23,190 nt of DNA from CAMCQY01 sp044370415 (lineage in GTDB: Bacteria; Planctomycetota; Planctomycetia; Pirellulales; UBA1268), in the NCBI GenBank assembly GCA_044370415.1, contig JBILVO010000052.1:1-23190 (forward strand), written 5' to 3'. Made by a program: the position numbers and the translations under genes. Each line of letters opens with the position of its first letter. Position 1 is the first letter of the stretch. The notes under the pieces were generated by a model. That model did no database searches. It was not told the DNA's origin and saw nothing but the letters and a program-made list of their open reading frames with translations. Shown here piece after piece: positions 7,069 through 15,874 of this stretch.

Positions 7069-8951
7069 TCGACGACCTGCTCCCGTTCTACGAACGCGAA
7101 CTGGTGGTGCTGCGCCGGCGCGCGGCCCAGTTTGCCGAGCAGAATCCGAAGATCGCCGGCCGGCTCAGCCTGGGCCGCGACGACTCGCAGGATCCGCACG
7201 TCGAGCGGCTCCTGCAGGGAGTGGCCTTCCTCAACGCCCACCTCACCAAGCGGCTTGACGATGATTTTCCCGAGTTGGCCGACGCGTTGCTCGACCTGCT
7301 CTATCCGCACTACCTACGGCCGGTGCCCTCGATGACGATCGTCGAGATAGCGATCGATCCGAAACAGGCGGCGCTGATCGACGGCCACAGGGTGCCACGA
7401 GGGTCGCTGCTGGAGTCGGAGCGGATCGACGGGGATGTCTGCACCTACCGCACCTGTTTCGACATGTCTCTCTGGCCGGTGAAAATTGCCGATGCCAAGC
7501 TTTCGGGACCGCCGTTCCGCCTGCCGATTCTCCCGCCGGCCAACACGCAATCGGTGCTCGACATCCAGATCGAGCCGCTGTCGAAGGCCGTGCCCATCGG
7601 CAAGATGCATCTGGGCAAGCTGCGTTTCCACCTCCACGTGGGCGTTGGACAGCCGATCTACCTGCTCTACGAGCTGTTGATGACGCGCTGCGTGGGGATC
7701 GTGATCTCCAGTGGCCCCGAGGACGTCTCCCCGGTCGTGCTCCCGCGGGAGCGGCTCGTCGCGGCCGGCTTTGACACCGCGGATGCCTCCATCCCCGCAG
7801 ATCCGCGGGCATTCCCCGGCTACCGGCTCCTGTCGGAACTTTTCGCCATGCCGCAGAAGTTCCTCTTCATCGATCTCGAGGGGCTTTCGCCGAGCGTCAT
7901 CGGTCGATTGAGCGACCGGATGTGTGTCTCGATCTTGCTCTCGGCTGCGAGCCGGGAACTGGAGCGGCTCGTGTCACCGGCGGTGATCCGCCTCGGCTGT
8001 ACGCCGGTCGTGAACCTGTTTCCTCACCGGCTGGATCCGCTGCGGATCACCGGCACACGGTCGGAATACTGCCTGGTGCCGGACGTCCGTCGCCCCCGCA
8101 GCATGGAGATCTACACGATCGATTCCGTCCGCGGCAGCACGCCCGGCGGCAAGCCCTTCAGCGTGCTTCCGTTTTACTCTCCCTCGACGGGAGCGGCAGG
8201 GGGCGTCGCGCCGGCAGCCGGAACGACGCTGCCGATGCGCTGGTCTGCCATGCGCCGGACGCATCAGGAGCCGCGACCGGACGGAGGCCTGGACGGTGCC
8301 AGCGACATCTGGATGGCGCTCGTCGACGCCGAGGGCGGCCCGACCCGCCTGCTCGACGTCACGATTCACTGTGAGGCGACCTGCTCGAATCGCAACATGC
8401 CCAACCGGCTGCCGTTTTCGGTGGGCAGGCCCCGCTTTGCGCTCACCGAGGGCCAGGGGCCGGTGGGGACGATCACCTGCCTGAGCCGTCCGACGCGGCC
8501 ATTGCGTCGGCAGCCGGGCCGAGGCAACGCCTGGCGGCTGATCTCGCACCTATCGCTGAACCATCTTTCGCTGGTGGATGGGGGCGACGGCCGTGCGTCG
8601 CTGGCCCTGCGCGACATGCTGAATCTCTACCTGAACTCCGACCTGGAGGACTTCAGCCAGAAGCATCGCTGGATCCAGGGCCTCAGCGACATCCGCAGCC
8701 GCCGCATCGCCGGCCGCGTTCCCGGTCGGTTTGGCGGCGTGGCCCAGGGGCTGGAGGTGACGCTGGTCCTCGACGAGAGCCAGTTCGTCGACAACACGGC
8801 CTATCTTTTTTCCTCGGTCTTGGAGCGGTTTTTCGGCTCGTGGGTGACGATCAACGCGTTCACGCGGATGATCGCCACGTCCCGCCAGAGGGAAAGCCGT
8901 AAGGAGCAATGGACATGGCCGCCGCGGGCGGGGAACCAGGTCCTCGCCTGA
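7065..8951 (+). CDS. tssF: type VI secretion system baseplate subunit TssF (VasA/ImpG)
   Basis: TssF forms the baseplate wedge with TssG, TssE and TssK. The 628-residue product has the standard N-terminus LLPFYERELVVLRRRAAQFAEQNPKIAGRL, then DPHVERLLQGVAFLNAHLTKRLDDDFPELADALLDLLYPHYLRPVPSM, which is a clear family signature. Later parts include FDTADAS, a PAxP-like stretch near ATGTTLPMRWS, and the C-terminal FFGSWVTINAFTRMIATSR. The start is a GTG overlapping the tssE stop. The 3' end overlaps tssG in another frame by 37 bases (43 if tssG starts at 8909). Length and domain layout are ordinary. Confidence 0.95.
   Translation: MIDDLLPFYERELVVLRRRAAQFAEQNPKIAGRLSLGRDDSQDPHVERLLQGVAFLNAHLTKRLDDDFPELADALLDLLYPHYLRPVPSMTIVEIAIDPKQAALIDGHRVPRGSLLESERIDGDVCTYRTCFDMSLWPVKIADAKLSGPPFRLPILPPANTQSVLDIQIEPLSKAVPIGKMHLGKLRFHLHVGVGQPIYLLYELLMTRCVGIVISSGPEDVSPVVLPRERLVAAGFDTADASIPADPRAFPGYRLLSELFAMPQKFLFIDLEGLSPSVIGRLSDRMCVSILLSAASRELERLVSPAVIRLGCTPVVNLFPHRLDPLRITGTRSEYCLVPDVRRPRSMEIYTIDSVRGSTPGGKPFSVLPFYSPSTGAAGGVAPAAGTTLPMRWSAMRRTHQEPRPDGGLDGASDIWMALVDAEGGPTRLLDVTIHCEATCSNRNMPNRLPFSVGRPRFALTEGQGPVGTITCLSRPTRPLRRQPGRGNAWRLISHLSLNHLSLVDGGDGRASLALRDMLNLYLNSDLEDFSQKHRWIQGLSDIRSRRIAGRVPGRFGGVAQGLEVTLVLDESQFVDNTAYLFSSVLERFFGSWVTINAFTRMIATSRQRESRKEQWTWPPRAGNQVLA
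8901..8906 (+). promoter_or_regulatory. ribosome binding site that decides the tssG start
   Basis: AAGGAG lies inside the end of tssF. The spacing of eight bases to ATG 8915 is optimal, whereas ATG 8909 is only two bases away. Confidence 0.55.
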
Positions 8952-10102
8952 TCGACAGGCTGGTCAAGTTCCCCCATCAATTCGATTTTTTTCAGGCTGT
9001 GCGGCTCGCGCAGACCGCCGTCTATCTAGACGCCGTGGCGGCGGGTCGCGAACCGCCCAGCGAGGTCGGATCGACCGCCTCGAATGCCGATGCGGATCCA
9101 CCGGTGACGTTTCACTGCGAGGTGACCCTCGGGTTTCCCGGAGCGGCGATCACCCGCGCCCAGATCCTCCCGGAGGCGGACGACGCCCGGGACGAGATCG
9201 CCGCAGACGCCGCAGCGGACCCGCGGGTGCCGCGGATCGATCTCGACGTCACCTGCTTTGGGCTGGTCGGGCCGATGGGCAGCCTGCCGCTCTCGTACAC
9301 GACCTTGGTCATCGATCGCATCCGGCGGTTTCGCGACCACAGTCTGCGGGGCTTTCTCGACATCTTCAATCAGCGGGCGATCGCGCTGCTCTACCGCACC
9401 TGGGCAAAATACCGTCAGCCTATCCAGCAGGAGCGAACGCTCATCCGCGGCATCGGCACCGAATGGGACGATGGCGCGGCCAGGCCGCGTGATGCAATCA
9501 CGGCCGCGGTCGCCTGCCTGGTCGGCCTCGGAGGGCGGGGGCTGGGCGGAAAACTGGCCGTCGATGACGACGTCATCTTCCGCTATGCCGGCCACTACTC
9601 CCACTTTCCGCGGTGTGCAGAGTCGCTGGAGTTGCTGCTCACCGATCTCTACGGCGTGCCGGTGCAGCTGCATCAGTTCATCGGCCGCTGGCTCGACCTT
9701 GAAAAGCCGGACCAGACGCGGCTGGGCACCCGCGAGCATCCCGACGGCTGGAACGCCCAACTGGGAAGCACGGCGATCGCCGGGTCACGGGTCTGGAGCG
9801 TGCAGTCGGCGCTGGAACTGTCGGTGGGTCCGCTGTCGCTCGAGCAGTTTCACCGCCGGCTGCCGGGCACCCGTGAACTCGCGAAGATCGGTGATCTCGC
9901 CCGCCTCTATATCAACCTCACTTACGACATCCACGTCCGGCCGATACTGGCGGCGGCGGATGTGCCGATGACGAAGCTCGGCGGCGCGATGCTGGAAGCG
10001 GATGGCTCGCCGGCCGGCAGCCGGCTGGGCTGGACGACATGGCTGCTCAGCAAGCCATCACGCGTCGACCGCCGCGATGCCGCCTTCGCGGTCGTGCCGT
10101 AG
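8915..10102 (+). CDS. tssG: type VI secretion system baseplate subunit TssG (VasB/ImpH)
   Basis: TssG binds two TssF copies in the wedge complex. The product of 395 residues has the family N-terminus LVKFPHQFDFFQAVRLAQ, then VTFHCEVTLGFPGAAIT, FGLVGPMGSLPLSYTTLVIDRIR, LRGFLDIFNQRAIALLYRTWAKYR (the best family marker), and a C-terminal RLPGTRELAKIGDLARLYINLTYD. The ATG at 8915 is preferred over ATG 8909, because AAGGAG (8901-8906) is eight bases from the former but only two from the latter. The gene lies at the end of the + strand T6SS run; the next two genes converge on it from the minus strand. The last residues WTTWLLSKPSRVDRRDA are basic. Confidence 0.94.
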   Translation: MAAAGGEPGPRLIDRLVKFPHQFDFFQAVRLAQTAVYLDAVAAGREPPSEVGSTASNADADPPVTFHCEVTLGFPGAAITRAQILPEADDARDEIAADAAADPRVPRIDLDVTCFGLVGPMGSLPLSYTTLVIDRIRRFRDHSLRGFLDIFNQRAIALLYRTWAKYRQPIQQERTLIRGIGTEWDDGAARPRDAITAAVACLVGLGGRGLGGKLAVDDDVIFRYAGHYSHFPRCAESLELLLTDLYGVPVQLHQFIGRWLDLEKPDQTRLGTREHPDGWNAQLGSTAIAGSRVWSVQSALELSVGPLSLEQFHRRLPGTRELAKIGDLARLYINLTYDIHVRPILAAADVPMTKLGGAMLEADGSPAGSRLGWTTWLLSKPSRVDRRDAAFAVVP

Positions 10103-10113
10103 GATCACTGAGG

Positions 10114-10180
10114 CCCAAAGCCGAATGGCGCTATCCCAAGCCGAATGGCGCTATCCCAAGCCGAATGGCGCTATCCCAAG
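10114..10180 (-). repeat. 20-base tandem repeat covering the stop codon of the DUF3540 gene
   Basis: On the + strand the unit is ctatcccaagccgaatggcg. There are exact units at 10131-10150 and 10151-10170, a 5' partial unit from 10114, and a half unit at 10171-10180. Read on the minus strand, CTTGGGATAG is the true gene end (stop at 10171-10173) and is repeated twice, identically, beyond it. The array fills the gap between the convergent tssG and DUF3540 genes. Confidence 0.92.
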
Positions 10181-10749
10181 CGGATCGTCTTGCCGTCGAT
10201 CGTCACGTCGTTGTCGGCCAGTTCGGTGATCCGGCCGGCCTTGAGGTCGTAATCGCCCTCCACCTTCGTGTGTATCCGGCCGATCCGGCGGTGGAGCGTT
10301 TCGGTGATCCACTGCGTGGCGTCGTTGAACCGCTCGAAGAGGTGGCGGGCCGTGAGTTCGAGCTTGGTGGCCACGATCTCGACCAGATCGCTCTTGAGAA
10401 ACACCCCCTCCTTGGCCAGCATCTCGATCCGGCCCCGTGGAGCGTGAAACTCGATGTCGCCGGGCGCGGTGAACGTGGTCGTGCCGGTGCCCTCGAGCAC
10501 GCCGATCACATACCACTCCGTCCCGCGGCTGATCACGAGCACGGTGTCGCCCACGACCGGCGCGTAGCTCTGCGCCACGGCCACGCGGGCGGTGCAGCGG
10601 CCGCCCGGATGGTCGAGCTCCACCTGCTTGTGCGACACCGCCGCCACGGTGGCCGGGCCGAGGTAGGGAGTCTCGGGGGCCGGCACGGCCGGCGGCTCGC
10701 GGAGCAGCTCCTCGACGGCGAGGTGGGTGTTCTTAAACGTGGGCTTCAT
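10171..10749 (-). CDS. DUF3540 family protein, T6SS spike-associated
   Basis: The 192-residue product resembles DUF3540 proteins, which occur with PAAR-like DUF4150 and DUF2169 genes in T6SS spike cassettes. It has an OB-like N-terminal part (LGPATVAAVSHKQVELDHPGGRCTARVAVAQSYAPVVGDTVLVI) similar in layout to the gp5/VgrG OB fold, and a beta-rich part (FTAPGDIEFHAPRGRIEML). After a helical segment it ends in a repetitive strand region, ITELADNDVTIDGKTIRLG, typical of a beta-helical tip. The ATG at 10749 is chosen because GGAG is seven bases upstream (10757-10760 on the + strand) and the longer frame is arginine-rich and unlike the family. A TACAAT -10-like hexamer lies at 10800-10805 (minus strand). 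The exact molecular role of the family is not settled. Confidence 0.82.
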   Translation of the reverse strand: MKPTFKNTHLAVEELLREPPAVPAPETPYLGPATVAAVSHKQVELDHPGGRCTARVAVAQSYAPVVGDTVLVISRGTEWYVIGVLEGTGTTTFTAPGDIEFHAPRGRIEMLAKEGVFLKSDLVEIVATKLELTARHLFERFNDATQWITETLHRRIGRIHTKVEGDYDLKAGRITELADNDVTIDGKTIRLG

Positions 10750-10964
10750 GCGGCGACTCCGGTCGGATCGCCGGCAGGCGGCGTCGGCTGGATCCCCCGA
10801 TTGTAGCAGTGCGGATGCAGGCCGCCATGGACTCTCTCCTGGAGGATTCAAGGCTCAGTTCGCGGGACGGCACCTCACAGCAGAAAAGCGGTGGCCGGTC
10901 AGCGCCCGGCTGCGACGGACCGAGCGTGCTGCCGTGCCAGCGCCGTTGCTGCTCGACCTTCGGG

Positions 10965-11411
10965 TCAGGGGCCGAAGAAGACCTTCGTCTGACTGGCGTG
11001 CACCTGATTGCCGACCGGCATGTTGCTGTTGGCTGTGTTGTTGTGGGCCACCATCACGCCGAGGTAGGCCGCGCCATGCCCCTCCACAAACACCTTCCGG
11101 CTGCCAATCTTGATCCGGCAGGGGCCGGCCACCGATCCCGACACCACGCCGCCGCCGGTGCCCGCCTCGTTGCCTGTGCTCATCCAGATTTCGGTGTTGG
11201 TGGTGGCCCCATGCTTCCCGACGATGAACACCTTCTGGGCGAGCGTGGGCAGCATCGCCTGCTGGAGCGCGGCGACGTTGGTGTAGGGAACGGGCACCTC
11301 CGTCTCGCCCTCTGGCACGATGCCTGCGTGGGCATCTGTGGGTGTCTTGCAGACGTCGTTGTGAGCCACGCACATGCCGGCGGGGCCGTTGTTGGTGGCG
11401 GGAAACGACAC
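10965..11411 (-). CDS. PAAR-like DUF4150 protein, T6SS spike tip
   Basis: PAAR-like proteins sharpen the VgrG spike and can carry effectors. The 148-residue product starts VSFPATNNGPAGMCVAHNDVCKTPT and continues with VPVPYTNVAALQQAM, the usual DUF4150 opening where a PxxVCKTPxPxG segment precedes PIPYPN. Further on come GSVAGPCRIKIGSRKVFVEGHGAAYLG (the PAAR-type GSxxVxxxGxPxA pattern) and GNQVHASQTKVFFGP. The GTG at 11411 is preferred because AGAGG (11420-11424 on the + strand) lies eight bases upstream and the family N-terminus begins there. No C-terminal toxin domain is fused: the protein ends right after the fold. It is followed on the same strand, after 215 bases, by the DUF3540 gene, a recurrent pairing. 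The gap between the two shows no convincing gene. Confidence 0.85.
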   Translation of the reverse strand: MSFPATNNGPAGMCVAHNDVCKTPTDAHAGIVPEGETEVPVPYTNVAALQQAMLPTLAQKVFIVGKHGATTNTEIWMSTGNEAGTGGGVVSGSVAGPCRIKIGSRKVFVEGHGAAYLGVMVAHNNTANSNMPVGNQVHASQTKVFFGP

Positions 11412-11553
11412 GGCTCGTACCTCTGCGGTGGATAGACGGCGGCTGCCGGACGTCTGCCCGGCACGGCATCGCTTGAGGATATCCGCCCTGGCTTTGGGGA
11501 GCAAAGAACGACCCGGACAGCCAGCCCGCCCCAGGCCGCACAGTTTCCCATGA

Positions 11554-11979
11554 AAGCTGGCGCAGCAGGGCTGGCTGCCGGAGAGCTGCTTCATCATGGA
11601 GGCGTCGACGCCGACCTACGGCGACGTGTTCGGGACGGTGCCCGTGGCGACGGGCGTCTGCGGCTGGGAGCTGCCCGGCGGCTGCCGGCTCGACGCCGCC
11701 CTGCGCTACGCCTATTCGGAGGCGCGGCTCGGCTGGTTCGACCGCTGGAGCCCGTCGGTCGTCCTTCGTGTTCCGGTCACGGACCGCCTCGAGGTCCATG
11801 TGGAGTATTTCGACACGTTCACCGAGCGGAACGTCATCAACACGAACCGGGCCTTCTTCAGCCCCGGCATGCACTACCTGCTGACGAAGCGGCTCGAGGT
11901 CGGCGTCCGCGTCGGCTGGGGAGTCACCGAGCTCGCCGCCCCGTTCTTCTCCGACGCCGGCTTCGGCTGGCGCTGGTGA
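11554..11979 (+). pseudogene. 5'-truncated outer-membrane beta-barrel protein remnant
   Basis: The frame after the stop at 11551-11553 reads KLAQQGWLPE, SCFIMEASTPTYGDVFG and then a run of amphipathic strands to FFSPGMHYLLTKRLEVGVRVGWGVTELAAPFFSDAGFGWRW. The last residue is aromatic, as expected for an outer-membrane barrel. The pattern matches the second half of the phenol-degradation MetA-like/transporter barrel family (typically about 250-300 residues). The N-terminal half with its signal peptide is missing: upstream DNA in all three frames shows nothing barrel-like, and the divergent PAAR gene begins 142 bases away. The ATG at 11596 could start a 127-residue product, but it would lack a signal peptide. 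I therefore call it a remnant created by a rearrangement. An intact short gene is less likely. Confidence 0.6.
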
Positions 11980-12172
11980 CGCCGATCCGGAGAGCGATGG
12001 CCGCGCGAGACAGCCGACCACTGCACGAGTCGCGGCACGGCTACGCAGGCCACTCATGCTACGCTGCTTTCAGCGGCGCTCGGCCGCAACGTCACCCAGG
12101 CTCCTGCACGCGGCCTTGGTTCGCCCCAGGCGCGGGCACGCTCAGGCCGACACGGACCGACACTGGCCGATC

Positions 12173-13834
12173 ATGCAAGAAGCGATCCTCTCATCGGCGG
12201 CCATCCACCGCGCGGTCTGGCTCGGCGGATGCTGGATCGCCCTGGCCGCAGCCTGGGCGGCCGCCTGCACGTGGGGCGATCGCGACGCCCGCTATGTCTT
12301 CGGCTCGCAGACCCGATGGCCACTGGTCATGGCGGCGCCCGGTGTGGGTCTGCTCGTATCGGCGGCCCTGCTGGGATTCGCGGGCCTGTCCGCTCTCCTT
12401 GCGACGCTCGTGTGCATCGGCGCTGCATACCTGCGGCAGAGGGAAGCGACTGTCTTGCCCCCGCACCGCATCCTCACAGCGAGCCGGGCGACGAGCCTGC
12501 TGAAGAGGGCGACGCAGCGGTCAGCGGCCCGCGGGCCGGCTGCCAGCGGGCCAGCGGCGGCGCGACCGGCCGCGGGGCGCGACGACGACGGCGGCGTCAT
12601 GCTGCTGCGGCGCGACGGCACGCCGCCGCCCGCACCGCCGCGCGGTCGCCGGCATCGACAGGCAGCCCGTACGGCCCGGGCCGCACGCGATCTCGTGGCG
12701 GAGGCAGTCTCAGCCCGTGCCACCCGCCTGCAGATCGACTCGCGGCCGGAGGGCCGGGCCAGGGTGCGGTTCGAGATCGACGGCTCCTGGAGGCCCCACG
12801 CACGGCTGGGCGCACCGGAGGGCGGCGGCCTCGCCCACGAGTTTCGCACGCTGGCGGGACTGTCGCGGGACGGACGTCGGCGGCGCCGGGCCGGCTTCAC
12901 CGCGGTCGTCGCGGGACGCACGATCGAGTTTCGCGGCTGCTCCGAGCCCCGGCCCCGCGGCATGCGGCTGGCGTTCGAGATTCTCGACCCGGACGCGAAC
13001 TGCGGCCGGCACGACTTTCGCGCAGGCCTCGACGGCACGGGGCTGCCGCGACAGGCCTGCGAGTCGATCCGCGCGATCGTGCAGCAGCCCCGCGGCATGC
13101 TCGTCTTCTGCGGCCCTGCCGGCTCAGGCAGGACCACGACCGCCTACGCAGTGATCGCGGAGATCGACCCCCGGGTGCATCCGATCGTCACGATCGAGGA
13201 GTCGATCGCCGCACGGATCGGGCACGTCGCCCAGACCGTCGTGGACCCCGCGGCGGGGCTGACGGCGGTGCGGCTGCTCTCCGGCCTGCGGCCGGGCGAT
13301 GCGGCCGCCATCCTGCTCGACGGCATCCGCGACGGGGACACAGCGGACGCCGCGGTGCAGGCCTCCGGTGAAAGCACCGTGGTGGCGACGCTCGAGGCCG
13401 AGGATGCGGCCGATGCGGTCATGAAGCTCCTCGCCCTCGGCATCGATCCGCGGACGCTCGGCACGGCCGTGGCCGGCGTGGTCGCGCAGCGGCTCGTCCG
13501 CGTGCTCTGCGACCAGTGCAAGGTGCCCTCTCCGGCACCGCGTGAGTTCCTGCGGAAGCTGCCCGAGCACGACGGCGGGGACCTCGTGATCTTCACACGT
13601 GGCAGGGCCGGCTGCCCGGCCTGCCATGCGACGGGCTACCGCGGCCGCGTGCCGGTGCACGAACTGCTCCTCGTGGATGATTCGCTCCGGGGCGTGCTGG
13701 CCGACCGGCCGACTCGCGGTCGCATCCGCACGCAGGCCCGCCGCTCAGGCATGCGCACGCTGCGCGAGTCGGCCATCGCGCTGGTCGCGAGCGGCGTCAC
13801 GAGCGTGAAGGAAGTCGTCCGCGTCGTCCCCTGA
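12173..13834 (+). CDS. membrane-anchored, degenerate GspE/PilB-like ATPase
   Basis: The 553-residue product has hydrophobic segments at about 14-32, 50-69 and 71-87, then an Arg/Ala/Pro-rich linker, then a GspE/PilB-type secretion ATPase core. All ATPase motifs are recognisable but altered. The P-loop is GPAGSGRTTT (314-323, Lys replaced by Arg 320). The Asp box reads TIEES instead of TIEDP. The Walker B region is ILLDGIRDGDTADAAVQAS with the usual GEIRD glutamate replaced by Gly 384. The His box TLHTNDA is TLEAEDA. The zinc tetracysteine is intact: C446/C449 and C481/C484 (CDQC, CPAC), followed by GYRGRVPVHELL. The MshEN-like N-terminal domain is absent. ATG 12173 is preferred; ATG 12056 would add 39 basic residues. 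No other type II secretion or pilus genes are nearby. It is probably a non-hydrolysing paralogue; the role is unknown. Confidence 0.8.
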   Translation: MQEAILSSAAIHRAVWLGGCWIALAAAWAAACTWGDRDARYVFGSQTRWPLVMAAPGVGLLVSAALLGFAGLSALLATLVCIGAAYLRQREATVLPPHRILTASRATSLLKRATQRSAARGPAASGPAAARPAAGRDDDGGVMLLRRDGTPPPAPPRGRRHRQAARTARAARDLVAEAVSARATRLQIDSRPEGRARVRFEIDGSWRPHARLGAPEGGGLAHEFRTLAGLSRDGRRRRRAGFTAVVAGRTIEFRGCSEPRPRGMRLAFEILDPDANCGRHDFRAGLDGTGLPRQACESIRAIVQQPRGMLVFCGPAGSGRTTTAYAVIAEIDPRVHPIVTIEESIAARIGHVAQTVVDPAAGLTAVRLLSGLRPGDAAAILLDGIRDGDTADAAVQASGESTVVATLEAEDAADAVMKLLALGIDPRTLGTAVAGVVAQRLVRVLCDQCKVPSPAPREFLRKLPEHDGGDLVIFTRGRAGCPACHATGYRGRVPVHELLLVDDSLRGVLADRPTRGRIRTQARRSGMRTLRESAIALVASGVTSVKEVVRVVP

Positions 13835-13878
13835 CCTCCGGATTCATCCACGTGCCGCCGATGCCACCGCCGGTCGCC

Positions 13879-14655
13879 ATGACCGTCTTCTCCCTCTGCG
13901 GCGACCTCGCGGTCGCGGCGACGGTGATCTCCGGCCTCCTCCTCGGCGCGCGGGCCGGGCTGTTCCGCGGCACGGTGGCGGCGATGCTCGCGATCGCGGC
14001 CCTGATCCTGCCGCTCGCGCTGGCCGGTCCCGTGGCGGATCTCCTCATCGGCCTGGAGGTTCCGCGTCGGCTCGCGCTCGGCGCCGCCCACGCGGTCCTG
14101 GTGGCTGCTCTGGTCTGGGGCATGCTGCGGCTGGCGGCGGGGTGCGGACGGCCGCCGCGGCTCCCCCCGATGCCCGATGCCATCGGTGGCGGCATCTGCG
14201 GCGCGGTGGCGGCCATCGTGGTGGCCGGCACGGCGCTCGTCGCCTGGTCGATCCTGCCGGTCCCACCCCGGCTGCGGATCGATCCCGCGGCCATGTGGCT
14301 CGACGCCGGCACGGCCGCGCTCACGATCTTCGCCCGGTGCGCCGCGAGCGATGCGGAGGCCAGCGCGGTGCTGCTCGAGGGCGAGCCCCGCGCGGCGGGA
14401 CGGGCACCCGGCGACCGCCGCGCGAGCGAGACCTTCGTCGACGCCGACGGCGACGGCCGGCACGGCGACGATGAGGAGTATCTCGACGCCGACGGCAACC
14501 GTGTCTTCAGCCCCCGGGTGCTCTTCCGAGACGTCGACACCGACGGCCGCCGCGCCATCGGCCTCCTCGAACGCTACCGGCTCGGCCGCTGGGATCGCGT
14601 CACCGTTCTCCCGGACGAGACCGACGGCCGTCGCCGCCGTCCGCCCGCGCCGTGA
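13879..14655 (+). CDS. CvpA-like multi-pass membrane protein with EF-hand-like tail
   Basis: The 258-residue product has four predicted membrane helices (about 5-24, 32-51, 64-87, 103-125). GLLLGARAGLFRGTVAAM between the first two resembles the short R-G-x-x-R-E loop of the CvpA/colicin V production family. The C-terminal 100 residues are soluble and acidic. They include DADGDGRHGDDE (188-199), which fits the EF-hand loop D-x-D-x-D-G-x5-E exactly, then YLDADGN, and DVDTDGRR from 218. A calcium-stabilised tail is therefore plausible, but this is inference. GTG 13852 and ATG 13861 are alternative starts; ATG 13879 puts the first helix at the N-terminus as is usual in CvpA proteins. It follows the GspE-like gene by 44 bases and may be co-transcribed. 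CvpA membership is moderately supported. Confidence 0.62.
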   Translation: MTVFSLCGDLAVAATVISGLLLGARAGLFRGTVAAMLAIAALILPLALAGPVADLLIGLEVPRRLALGAAHAVLVAALVWGMLRLAAGCGRPPRLPPMPDAIGGGICGAVAAIVVAGTALVAWSILPVPPRLRIDPAAMWLDAGTAALTIFARCAASDAEASAVLLEGEPRAAGRAPGDRRASETFVDADGDGRHGDDEEYLDADGNRVFSPRVLFRDVDTDGRRAIGLLERYRLGRWDRVTVLPDETDGRRRRPPAP

Positions 14656-14741
14656 GGCCGGCCTTGCCCGCCGCGGGGCCACCGATACATTCCTGGCTTT
14701 CCCGCCCGCGGGCGGGCCCGCACCCGGAAGGATCCCACGCC

Positions 14742-15644
<903 letters not shown>

Positions 15645-15759
15645 CTACACGTGGAAAAAGCCCTCCATGGCCTTTTTCCACTTGGGCCGGTCGGTGGGAA
15701 TGCCGAGGATTCCCACGACCGGCGGCATCGCGTCCGGCGATGCCACACGCTGCGCTTGG
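15645..15759 (+). repeat. three-hairpin repeat element, copy 1
   Basis: This 115-base unit starts directly after the kinase stop codon. Hairpin 1 (15651-15681) has arms GTGGAAAAAG/CTTTTTCCAC. Hairpin 2 (15686-15723) has 15 paired bases with one bulge and the loop GCCGAGG. Hairpin 3 (15724-15744) has arms GGCATCGC/GCGATGCC and the loop GTCCG. Copy 2 follows directly. Confidence 0.9.
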
Positions 15760-15874
15760 CTACACGTTGAAAAAGCCCTCCATGGCCTTTTTCCACTTGG
15801 GCCGGTCGGTGGAAAAGCCAAGGTTTTCCACGGCCGGCGGCATCGCATCCGGCGATGCCACGCGATCCGCTTGG
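15760..15874 (+). repeat. three-hairpin repeat element, copy 2
   Basis: This direct tandem copy of the same 115-base unit keeps all three hairpins. Hairpin 1 is at 15766-15796. Hairpin 2 is at 15801-15838 with loop GCCAAGG and two base pairs changed on both strands relative to copy 1. Hairpin 3 is at 15839-15859 with loop ATCCG. Confidence 0.9.

Noticed and set aside
10855..12057. 400-codon minus-strand open frame over the PAAR gene and the barrel remnant
   Set aside because: Arg/His-rich, different frame from the PAAR-like protein, and spans the presumed rearrangement point without any domain.
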